Shown here one piece after another: positions 1 through 5,543 of a stretch of 5,543 nucleotides of DNA (position 1 is the first letter of the stretch; every line of letters starts with the position of its first letter). The position numbers and the translations under genes were made by a program. The stretch is from contig CALDZS010000234.1 of assembly GCA_937944065.1 (NCBI GenBank), forward strand, positions 1-5,543. The letters run 5' to 3'. Source of the DNA: an uncultured Amylibacter sp. (lineage in GTDB: Bacteria; Pseudomonadota; Alphaproteobacteria; Rhodobacterales; Rhodobacteraceae). The notes under the pieces are model-generated. The model had not been told where the DNA came from. It did not search any database and saw nothing but the letters and a program-made list of their open reading frames with translations.

Positions 1-1161
1 GCTGGATTTGATAAGTACTTTCAAATCGCACCATGTTTCCGCGACGAAGACCCGCGTGCTGACCGCAGCCCGACTGATTTCTATCAGCTGGATTTGGAAA
101 TGTCGTTCGTATCGCAACAAGACGTGTTCGACACAATTGAACCCGTACTAAAGGGCGTGTTCGAAGAATTCGGCGAGGGCAAACCTGTGTCCCAAGATTG
201 GCCGCAAATCTCGTATAAAGATGCGGCCCTTTGGTATGGCACTGACAAGCCTGACCTGCGTAATCCGATCAAGATGCAAATCGTATCGGATCATTTTCGC
301 GGTTCTGGTTTTGGCATCTTTGCCAACTTGCTGGAAAACGAAGGCACAGAAATCCGCGCCATCCCAGCCCCCAAAGGCGGGTCGCGCAAATTCTGTGATC
401 GTATGAACAAATTCGCCCAACAAGAAGGTTTGCCTGGTATGGGTTATATCTTTTGGCGTGATCAGGGCGAGGGACTAGAGGCCGCTGGACCGTTAGCTAA
501 AAACATTGGGCCAGAGCGTACCGAAGCAATCCGTCAACAGCTGGGCCTTGAACTGGGTGATGCGGCCTTCTTCTTGGGCGGTAAACCATCGGCGTTTGAA
601 GGCGTTGCAGGTCGTGCCCGCACCGTGATCGGCGAAGAGTTGAAATTGACCAACCCAGACAGCTTTGAATTCGCATGGATCGTTGATTTCCCAATGTACG
701 AGCGCGACGCGGAAACCGGTAAGGTTGATTTCAGCCACAACCCGTTCTCAATGCCTCAAGGCGGTATGGCGGCGTTGGATGCAGAAGATCCTGAAACCAT
801 TCTTGGCTATCAATATGATCTGGCCTGTAATGGATATGAGCTGATCTCTGGTGCGATCCGCAATCACAAGCCAGAGATTATGTACAAAGCATTTGAAATC
901 GCGGGCTATCCGAACGAAGAAGTTAACAAGCGCTTTGGTGGCATGGTCAACGCGTTTACCTACGGCGCACCACCCCACGGTGGCTGTGCGGCAGGTATCG
1001 ACCGTATCGTGATGCTGTTGGCAAATGAAAGCAATATTCGCCAAGTGATCATGTTCCCGATGAACCAACGTGCCGAGGACTTGATGCTGGGCGGGCCGTC
1101 AGAGGCGACCAACGAGCAGTTGCGCGAGTTGAATTTGCGGATTATTCCACAAGAAAGTTAA
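1..1161 (+). CDS. aspS: Aspartyl-tRNA synthetase, C-terminal part (5' end cut by window)
   Basis: This class IIb synthetase attaches aspartate to tRNA in the cytoplasm. The reading frame is open from base 1 and ends in TAA, giving 386 visible residues. Bacterial AspRS is usually close to 590 residues, so roughly 200 N-terminal residues (the anticodon-binding OB fold and motif 1) lie outside the window. Motif 2 is clear at visible residues 13-22 (FRDEDPRADR), followed by the QLDLEMSF strand. The GAD insertion typical of bacterial AspRS follows at about residues 100-220. Then come WIVDFPMYE, the HNPFSMP segment, and motif 3 with GIDRIVMLL near residues 333-341. The C-terminal FPMNQRAEDLM segment is of the alphaproteobacterial kind and differs from the E. 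coli FPKTTAA form. Whether the enzyme also charges tRNA-Asn cannot be judged, because the deciding residues are in the missing N-terminal domain. No frameshift or missing catalytic motif is seen in the visible part. Confidence 0.97.
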   Translation, partial: AGFDKYFQIAPCFRDEDPRADRSPTDFYQLDLEMSFVSQQDVFDTIEPVLKGVFEEFGEGKPVSQDWPQISYKDAALWYGTDKPDLRNPIKMQIVSDHFRGSGFGIFANLLENEGTEIRAIPAPKGGSRKFCDRMNKFAQQEGLPGMGYIFWRDQGEGLEAAGPLAKNIGPERTEAIRQQLGLELGDAAFFLGGKPSAFEGVAGRARTVIGEELKLTNPDSFEFAWIVDFPMYERDAETGKVDFSHNPFSMPQGGMAALDAEDPETILGYQYDLACNGYELISGAIRNHKPEIMYKAFEIAGYPNEEVNKRFGGMVNAFTYGAPPHGGCAAGIDRIVMLLANESNIRQVIMFPMNQRAEDLMLGGPSEATNEQLRELNLRIIPQES

Positions 1162-1167
1162 TCAATA

Positions 1168-1183
1168 CGTGCCTTCGGGCGCG
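1168..1183 (+). terminator. Small UUCG-capped hairpin after aspS, possible weak terminator
   Basis: Six bases (CGTGCC, 1168-1173) pair with GGCGCG (1178-1183) around a TTCG loop closed by C-G, a very stable RNA tetraloop; one pair is G-U. The hairpin begins six bases after the aspS stop codon. Only three T residues follow, in GATTTCC, so it is a weak candidate for an intrinsic terminator. It may instead protect the 3' end of the aspS message or attenuate read-through into the next gene. Confidence 0.4.
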
Positions 1184-1205
1184 GATTTCCTGCAAGGCTT
1201 GCCAT

Positions 1206-1439
1206 ATGCGCGTTCACAAAAAACACACCAATTTGTTGTTCAGCTTTTTCTTGTCCTGCTTCATGTCTTTGATCGTGTCTGGCATTTCGACTGCGCGCAC
1301 GATTGGGCTGGGTGCTGATTTTCCGCTGACTTGGTTGTTCAACTGGTTGCCGTCTTGGGGCATTGCGTTCCCGGCTGTGCTGGTCGTGGCACCATTTGTG
1401 CGCCGTCTTGTCGCGCGAATGGTCGATACCGACGCATAG
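1206..1439 (+). CDS. DUF2798 family small membrane protein
   Basis: A 77-residue protein of unknown function that resembles the DUF2798 family. It begins with a short basic tail (MRVHKKH), then a first hydrophobic helix at about residues 9-27 containing the family-like FFLSCFMSLIVSGIST stretch. An amphipathic or re-entrant part follows with TWLFNWLPSW (about 42-51), then a second helix through AFPAVLVVAPFVRRLV (about 54-69), and it ends in a short charged tail. This predicts an inner-membrane protein with two spans. Length and motif order fit the family, which is typically 70-85 residues. The ATG at 1206 is preceded by only a weak ribosome site (AAGG near 1194-1197). It lies 44 bases after aspS on the same strand and could be read from the aspS transcript, but the two are not functionally linked in any way I can see. 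Confidence 0.8.
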   Translation: MRVHKKHTNLLFSFFLSCFMSLIVSGISTARTIGLGADFPLTWLFNWLPSWGIAFPAVLVVAPFVRRLVARMVDTDA

Positions 1440-1491
1440 CAGCTTGTCGTTCTTGGATTTCTATGGTCACCTAAACTAGGAAATGTGATTG

Positions 1492-1497
1492 AAAAGG
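1492..1497 (+). promoter_or_regulatory. Ribosome binding site of the dioxygenase gene
   Basis: AAAAGG ends seven bases before the ATG at 1505 and supports that start. The rest of the 65-base gap after the DUF2798 gene shows no convincing -35/-10 pair and no terminator. Confidence 0.5.
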
Positions 1498-1504
1498 CCG
1501 CAAT

Positions 1505-2491
1505 ATGAGCTATCCGATTGATCTGAACAACTTGCCAGCCGGGTTCACACCGTTGGCATCTGAACCTGTATTTGATCCATCAAAACATCTGGCACTTGAG
1601 CCGCCTTCAGACATCTATTCGTTGGCGGATCTGGGATATGGTGCTGATGATATAGCGCAATGCCCCACCGAATTTGGCGCGACCTCGGTATTTCGGGTTC
1701 TATCGAGTGAGGGCGCGGCCTGTCTGTTGGATGTGTGTCAGCAGCTAGAGGCGTTTACAACGTCGAACCCGCGTATTGCGCGCAACACGCGCGGCGGAGT
1801 TTACCGGTCTGCCTTTTTGCGCGATCTTTGTTTGTCGCCTGATGTATCGGAATTCATGTCACGGCTGGCTGGGATTTCACTGTCGCCGCATACGATCCCG
1901 CATCAATTGGGGCATCTGAATTATGCGCCCAATGAAGTGGGTGCGGATGTGGATAAATGGCATGTAGATACGCTGCGCTATGATTACGTCATGTTCGTGA
2001 CTGATCCAACCAAGGTCGAAGGCGGTGCGTTTCAGTATTTCAAAGGCACCAAGCATGAAATGGCGGAACTTAAAGCAGCAGGAAAGGCTGTACCAGCAGA
2101 TCGAGTGATTGCGCCCGCGATGCCTGGACCTGGATATGCGATTATGCAGCAGGGCAATATGGTGGTGCATCAGGCCAAGGGGCTGACTGCACCTGGTGAA
2201 CGGATCACCATGGTAAACGGCTATGTCGCTGATCCTGCGGTGGCGACGGATTACACGCGCTATGACCAGCTGTTGTTTGCCGACCCGCCCGAGATAGTGA
2301 CGGCAGAGTTTGCGCGACATGTGGCGGTACAGGCGGGGGCTAAGCTAGCTGCGTTTTCACAGGGCGCGGATTTCATAGATAACCCTGAACATTATGCGGC
2401 GCAGATGGATGCTATAGTGCAATCTTTACAATCTGCCGTGGACGAGATGCGTGACAGCTCTGAGCGTAAGATGGAACATTTCGGCAGTTAG
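1505..2491 (+). CDS. Putative Fe(II)/2-oxoglutarate-dependent dioxygenase, phytanoyl-CoA dioxygenase-like
   Basis: A soluble 328-residue protein with no signal peptide or membrane segment. It carries the metal and cosubstrate ligands of a double-stranded beta-helix dioxygenase: an HxD motif (KWHVDTLRYD, H153 and D155), a distal histidine (MVVHQAKGL, H222), and an arginine 11 residues later (GERITMVNGYV, R233) placed to bind the 2-oxoglutarate carboxylate. Between them EGGAFQYFKGTKHE (172-185) matches the strand-turn that follows the HxD in PhyH-like enzymes. The first 100 or so residues and the last 60 (mostly helical and charged) flank this core. Such enzymes couple oxidative decarboxylation of 2-oxoglutarate to hydroxylation or another oxidation of a substrate. 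The substrate here is unknown, and the neighbours (aspS, DUF2798, pit) give no pathway clue. The start is the ATG with AAAAGG upstream. The gene is convergent with pit and shares its terminator. The fold assignment is fairly secure; assignment to the PhyH subfamily is an inference from motif spacing. Confidence 0.78.
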   Translation: MSYPIDLNNLPAGFTPLASEPVFDPSKHLALEPPSDIYSLADLGYGADDIAQCPTEFGATSVFRVLSSEGAACLLDVCQQLEAFTTSNPRIARNTRGGVYRSAFLRDLCLSPDVSEFMSRLAGISLSPHTIPHQLGHLNYAPNEVGADVDKWHVDTLRYDYVMFVTDPTKVEGGAFQYFKGTKHEMAELKAAGKAVPADRVIAPAMPGPGYAIMQQGNMVVHQAKGLTAPGERITMVNGYVADPAVATDYTRYDQLLFADPPEIVTAEFARHVAVQAGAKLAAFSQGADFIDNPEHYAAQMDAIVQSLQSAVDEMRDSSERKMEHFGS

Positions 2492-2512
2492 GATGTACAG
2501 TAATTCAAATGC

Positions 2513-2542
2513 AAAGAGGCGCGGAAAAATCCGCGCCTCTTT
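2513..2542. terminator. Bidirectional intrinsic terminator between the dioxygenase gene and pit
   Basis: A perfect 13-base-pair stem (2513-2525 with 2530-2542) is closed by an AAAA loop and has a GC-rich core (GAGGCGCGG). On the + strand it continues into TTTATTCCATTTTTT, a U-rich tail for the dioxygenase message. On the - strand it continues into TTTGCATTTGAATT, which would serve pit. It lies 21 bases past the dioxygenase stop and 23 bases past the pit stop, as expected for a shared terminator between convergent genes. Confidence 0.9.
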
Positions 2543-2565
2543 ATTCCATTTTTTGGAGCTTGTGG

Positions 2566-4050
2566 CTAGCCTATCGTGTTTAGGATCAAGAAGATCACAC
2601 CAGACAAGATCGCTGCGGCTGGCACAGTGATTACCCAAGCGGCGATGATGGTCATGAAATGCGATCGGCGTACCAGTTTGCGGTGCTTGCGTTTGGAGGA
2701 GCCTACTTTGCCAGCCTCTACTGCTTTAACTTCTGCAACGCGTTTGTTGTTTGTGGTGACGCGCCAATGCGCCTCGCGGAAGAAGCCAACGCCGAACACA
2801 GCGCCCACAGCAATGTGAGTGGAGCTGACGGGTAGGCCAAGCCATGACGCAATGATCACTGTGATCGCGGCTGACAATGCCACACAGTAAGCACGCAGTG
2901 GGTTGAGTTTGGTAATTTGTTCGCCGACCATTTTAATCAATTTTGGACCGAACAAAAGCAGACCGAACGAGATACCGAACGCACCGACGATCATCACCCA
3001 AACTGGGATCGCGACCTTGGAGACAACTTCGCCTGCTTCTGCTGTGTGCACGATGGCCGCCAGTGGACCAACTGCGTTGGCGACGTCATTGGCGCCGTGG
3101 GCAAACGACAGTAGAGCCGCCGCACAGATCAGTGGGATCGTGAACAGGTTGCGGACAGATTCTTTGGTGTTCGGTTTGCCTTCAGACTGGCGACGGATGA
3201 TTGGACGCATGACAAAATAGGCAATCGCAAATGCTACGACACCAATCATTAGGGCGGTTGGCAATTCAATTTTAACGATTTTCTTCAGGCCTTTAACCGC
3301 CAGATAAACCGAAAATGCCATCGCCATGATCGCGATCATCACTGGCACCCAACGGCGGGCTGCCGCAATCTTGTCTTGTTTGTCCGAAACTTGTGATTTG
3401 ATAAACCACAAGAATAGCGCAGCAATGATACCACCGAGCATGGGCGAGATGACCCAAGAGGCGGCGATCTGGCTCATTTTGTCCCAGTTCACGGCTGCGA
3501 AACCAGCAGCTGCGATGCCTGCACCCATAACGCCACCCACAACAGAGTGTGTTGTTGAAACAGGCGCGCCAACCCATGTGGCTAAGTTCACCCAAAGGGC
3601 GGCTGATAGTAGGGCTGCGAACATAGCCCAGATGAAGGTATGTGGGTCACCGACTGCCGCAGGATCAATGATCCCTTTGGAAATAGTTCCAACCACATCA
3701 CCACCAGCCAATAGCGCACCGGCACTTTCAAAGATTGCCGCGATGATCAATGCGCCAACCATCGAAAGGGCACCAGACCCAACGGCAGGGCCGACATTGT
3801 TGGCTACATCATTGGCACCAATATTCAACGCCATATAGGCGCCGATCGCCGTGGCCGCGATGATCACATAGCTGTCAGAGCTCCAGCCAAGCACAAGTGT
3901 TGCGACCAAACCTGTGATTAAGATGAAGATGAACGCATAAAACGGTGCTGCATATTGCTGGCGCGTTGCTACTGTTGCTTGTTCTAAGGATACGCGGCTT
4001 TTCAGATCGCGATCCAAAGTTTTATTCGGGCGTGGTTGTTTGTTGACCAT
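2566..4050 (-). CDS. pit: PiT-family inorganic phosphate transporter (PHO4 family)
   Basis: A cytoplasmic-membrane permease that takes up inorganic phosphate with a coupling cation. From the ATG at 4050 it has 494 residues, near the 499 of E. coli PitA. The two inverted PHO4 halves are clear. The first has NIGANDVANNVGP (about 76-88) and GAPVSTTHSVVGG (about 161-173); the second has HGANDVANAVGP (about 318-329) and GLPVSSTHIAVGAVFG (about 405-420). About ten or more hydrophobic spans are visible. Charged cytoplasmic loops lie near residues 220-233 and 286-301, and a lysine/arginine-rich loop lies near 434-463 before the last span. The reading frame stays open upstream to a GTG at 4101, but the ATG at 4050 has GGAAGG eight bases upstream, and the GTG would lie almost against the Pho-box-like repeats. 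The ATG is therefore preferred. pit is divergent from phoB. No DUF47/PhoU-like accessory gene, common beside pit in other bacteria, is adjacent. Confidence 0.95.
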   Translation of the reverse strand: MVNKQPRPNKTLDRDLKSRVSLEQATVATRQQYAAPFYAFIFILITGLVATLVLGWSSDSYVIIAATAIGAYMALNIGANDVANNVGPAVGSGALSMVGALIIAAIFESAGALLAGGDVVGTISKGIIDPAAVGDPHTFIWAMFAALLSAALWVNLATWVGAPVSTTHSVVGGVMGAGIAAAGFAAVNWDKMSQIAASWVISPMLGGIIAALFLWFIKSQVSDKQDKIAAARRWVPVMIAIMAMAFSVYLAVKGLKKIVKIELPTALMIGVVAFAIAYFVMRPIIRRQSEGKPNTKESVRNLFTIPLICAAALLSFAHGANDVANAVGPLAAIVHTAEAGEVVSKVAIPVWVMIVGAFGISFGLLLFGPKLIKMVGEQITKLNPLRAYCVALSAAITVIIASWLGLPVSSTHIAVGAVFGVGFFREAHWRVTTNNKRVAEVKAVEAGKVGSSKRKHRKLVRRSHFMTIIAAWVITVPAAAILSGVIFLILNTIG

Positions 4051-4058
4051 CGGTCGTA

Positions 4059-4064
4059 CCTTCC
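4059..4064 (-). promoter_or_regulatory. Ribosome binding site that decides the pit start
   Basis: On the minus strand GGAAGG is followed by an 8-base spacer and the ATG at 4050. It is the best Shine-Dalgarno match in the region and favours this start over the in-frame GTG at 4101, which has no comparable site upstream. Confidence 0.7.
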
Positions 4065-4106
4065 ATTTAAAGCGCGACTCGGTCCCGCCATCTTTGCCCA
4101 CCGACT

Positions 4107-4135
4107 ATGAAAGTTATGTAACAAGAGTGTGACAA
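4107..4135 (-). promoter_or_regulatory. Candidate tandem Pho box (PhoB binding site), oriented toward pit
   Basis: Read on the minus strand, three 7-base units occur with exact 11-base spacing: TTGTCAC (4135-4129), TTGTTAC (4124-4118) and CTTTCAT (4113-4107), separated by ACTC and ATAA. The classical Pho box is two CTGTCAT-like units separated by a 4-base A/T-rich spacer. The pair nearest pit (TTGTTAC ATAA CTTTCAT) agrees at 14 of 18 positions with CTGTCAT, AWAW, CTGTCAT. The site is 56 bases upstream of the pit ATG and 57 bases upstream of the phoB ATG, and phoB encodes the cognate regulator. I see no good -10 hexamer at the expected place for pit, so this site could repress as easily as activate. 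PhoB repression of pit is known in Sinorhizobium meliloti. Assignment is by motif reading only. Confidence 0.6.
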
Positions 4136-4192
4136 AGAGCTTGAAAATTCGCGCCAAAACAGGCTTCTTGAAAGAAATAGAAAGCAAGTCAT

Positions 4193-4891
4193 ATGGCAAA
4201 ACCATCCAAGGGCCGGGTGTTGGTGGTAGAAGATGAACCATCGCAAATGGAAATCCTGTCTTATAATTTATCCGCTGACGGCTATGACGTGGCGAAAGCC
4301 TTCTCTGGTGAGGAAGGTTTGTTGATCCTAGAAGAGCAAGAGGTTGATCTGGTTTTGTTGGATTGGATGTTGCCTGAAACCTCTGGCCTAGAGGTGTGTC
4401 GTCAGATCAAGCGCGGCAAGGCGACCAAATCAATCCCCGTGATTATGTTGACCGCGCGCGGTGAAGAAGATGACAAAATCCGAGGGCTGGACACGGGAGC
4501 AGACGATTACGTTGTCAAACCCTATAGCGTCAAAGAACTGTTGGCCCGTGTGCGCGCCAGCCTGCGCAAAGTTGGCGGTGATAAGGGCGTGGATGTTCTG
4601 CGTTATGAGGATTTAGAAATCGACCTTTCACGCCACGTGGCAACGCTATTTGGCAAAGCGCTGAATTTAGGCCCACTGGAACTTAAAATGCTTTGCGTGT
4701 TCGCCGCATCCCCCGCAAGGGTCTATTCAAGAGAGCAGCTTTTGGAACGCGTTTGGGATGACAATCTAGATGTCGAAACCCGAACTGTTGATGTGCATGT
4801 TGGCCGTTTGCGCAAACATCTAAACGCGGCAGGTGGGGGCGATTACATTCGCACAGTGCGCGGCATCGGATATGCATTGGATCGGATATAA
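4193..4891 (+). CDS. phoB: Phosphate regulon response regulator PhoB (OmpR/PhoB family)
   Basis: A cytoplasmic DNA-binding response regulator of 232 residues, the usual PhoB length. The receiver domain (about 8-122) has the acidic pair E13/D14, the phospho-acceptor D57 in LLDWMLP (the tryptophan after the aspartate is typical of PhoB), the switch threonine T87 in MLTARG, and K109 in DDYVVKPYS. The winged-helix effector domain (about 135-230) carries LGPLELKML, SREQLLERVW, the recognition helix TRTVDVHVGRLRKHL (196-210), and the wing VRGIGYAL. PhoB normally receives phosphate from PhoR under phosphate starvation and binds Pho boxes; a candidate box lies 57 bases upstream. No PhoR or pst/phoU genes are next to it here, so it is separated from its usual cluster. 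The ribosome site before the ATG is weak (purine-rich GAAAG runs). A different PhoB-like paralogue is possible but less likely, given LDWMLP and the pit neighbour. Confidence 0.9.
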   Translation: MAKPSKGRVLVVEDEPSQMEILSYNLSADGYDVAKAFSGEEGLLILEEQEVDLVLLDWMLPETSGLEVCRQIKRGKATKSIPVIMLTARGEEDDKIRGLDTGADDYVVKPYSVKELLARVRASLRKVGGDKGVDVLRYEDLEIDLSRHVATLFGKALNLGPLELKMLCVFAASPARVYSREQLLERVWDDNLDVETRTVDVHVGRLRKHLNAAGGGDYIRTVRGIGYALDRI

Positions 4892-4931
4892 CGCGCCTTG
4901 TGAAATCGATAAATAATCTTATCTTAACCTT

Positions 4932-5543
4932 ATGATATTCACAGATTTCACTCGCGCCTTATCGCAACTTTCAGATACTCGGTTCCTAAAGGTTATGGGG
5001 ATTGGCATCGGCCTGACTATCGCGTTGTTGGCTGCCTGCACCATAGGTGTGCAATGGCTGTTGCCAGACAGTATTTCACTGCCTTGGTTTGGTGAGATAC
5101 TATGGATGACAAAACTGTTGTCAGGTTTCGTCTTGGTTGCGATGATTGGCCTGTCTGTCGTGTTGATGGTACCCGTGGCATCCTTGTTCACAGGGTTCTT
5201 TCTGGATCGTATCGTTGATGCGGTCGAGGCGCGCCATTACACCGATTTGCCCGCGCCAAACCACGTGCCGCTGACGGACACAATAATCGATAGCGCAAAG
5301 TTTCTGGGACTGCTGATTGCTGTCAACCTGTGCGCGTTGATCCTGTATCTGATCTTTACCCCGATAGCGCCGATCCTGTTTTGGATGGTCAATGGATTCC
5401 TACTAGGCCGCGAGTATTTTCAGATGGTTGCCATGCGCAGACTGGGCCGCAAAGGTGCGAACCAGTTGCGCGCGCAGAACAAGGGGGTGGTGTTTTTGGC
5501 GGGTGTACTGATGGCAGTGCCACTGACGATCCCGTTTATCAAC
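4932..5543 (+). CDS. EI24 domain / CysZ-like membrane protein, N-terminal part (3' end cut by window)
   Basis: An open frame of 204 codons runs from the ATG at 4932 to the window edge without a stop. An in-frame TAA at 4914-4916 and no other start codon between fix the start, although no Shine-Dalgarno sequence is visible. Hydrophobic spans lie at about residues 21-45, 62-90, 122-152 and from 186 onward. Between them are features I associate with the EI24/CysZ family: MVPVASLFTGFFLDRIVDAVE (79-99) and the strongly characteristic NGFLLGREYFQMVAMRR (154-170). CysZ itself imports sulfate in enterobacteria. The alphaproteobacterial relatives are mostly uncharacterised, so a transport role is not asserted. 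The protein would be an inner-membrane protein, lacking perhaps 30-50 C-terminal residues here. It is 40 bases after phoB with no hairpin between, so co-transcription with phoB is possible. Confidence 0.85.
   Translation, partial: MIFTDFTRALSQLSDTRFLKVMGIGIGLTIALLAACTIGVQWLLPDSISLPWFGEILWMTKLLSGFVLVAMIGLSVVLMVPVASLFTGFFLDRIVDAVEARHYTDLPAPNHVPLTDTIIDSAKFLGLLIAVNLCALILYLIFTPIAPILFWMVNGFLLGREYFQMVAMRRLGRKGANQLRAQNKGVVFLAGVLMAVPLTIPFIN

Noticed and set aside
748..1068. Minus-strand open frame of 106 codons opposite aspS
   Set aside because: Antisense to conserved synthetase motifs, with no domain and no start signals.
1440..1504. Possible promoter in the gap before the dioxygenase gene
   Set aside because: TTGTCG and TAAACT each match the consensus only partly and are about 22 bases apart, which is too far for a standard promoter.
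1877..2320. Minus-strand open frame of 147 codons opposite the dioxygenase gene
   Set aside because: It lies entirely within the coding region on the other strand, its product is rich in His, Arg and Cys without any recognisable domain, and it has no ribosome site. It is a shadow of the real gene.
1180..2374. Repeated string GCGCGGATTT near 1180 and 2365
   Set aside because: A ten-base match, one copy between genes and the other within a coding region, is expected by chance in this composition and has no supporting structure.
3326..3838. Plus-strand open frame of 170 codons opposite pit
   Set aside because: Fully antisense to a clear PHO4 transporter. The Ala/Pro/Thr-rich product is what the complement of membrane-protein codons gives, and no family features are seen.
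4141..4169. Possible sigma-70 promoter for phoB with TTGAAA at 4141-4146 as -35
   Set aside because: No acceptable -10 hexamer is found 16-18 bases downstream, so the pair is not reported as a feature.

Overview
The window looks like a piece of an alphaproteobacterial chromosome, most likely a marine Rhodobacterales (Roseobacter-type) bacterium. Three things suggest this: the aspartyl-tRNA synthetase sequence around motif 2 and its C-terminal tail, a PhoB with the KPYS form of the receiver motif, and the mix of a DUF2798 membrane protein with an EI24-type membrane protein. Base composition looks moderate by eye (it was not counted), which fits low-GC roseobacters. Genus and species cannot be read from this sequence.

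Layout, left to right. The window opens inside aspS (+), of which the catalytic C-terminal two thirds is present. A short gap with a small UUCG hairpin leads to a 77-residue two-helix DUF2798 protein (+). Next is a 328-residue protein (+) with the iron and 2-oxoglutarate ligands of the phytanoyl-CoA dioxygenase-like family. A strong hairpin with A/T-rich flanks on both sides separates it from the convergent gene for a PiT-type inorganic phosphate transporter (-). A 142-base divergent intergenic region follows, then phoB (+), the response regulator of the phosphate regulon. Forty bases later starts an EI24/CysZ-like membrane protein (+) that runs off the right edge.

The most coherent unit is pit / phoB. 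The region between them holds three 7-base units at an exact 11-base period, reading toward pit, that resemble tandem Pho boxes. This suggests that PhoB binds here to control pit, phoB itself, or both. The position of these repeats also argues that pit starts at the ATG at 4050 (494 residues, good Shine-Dalgarno) and not at the upstream GTG. No PhoR kinase, pst transport genes or phoU is visible next to phoB, and no DUF47 partner is visible next to pit.

Nothing in the window amounts to a new defence system, mobile element, CRISPR array or RNA gene. The least understood element is the dioxygenase, whose substrate cannot be inferred from its neighbours.
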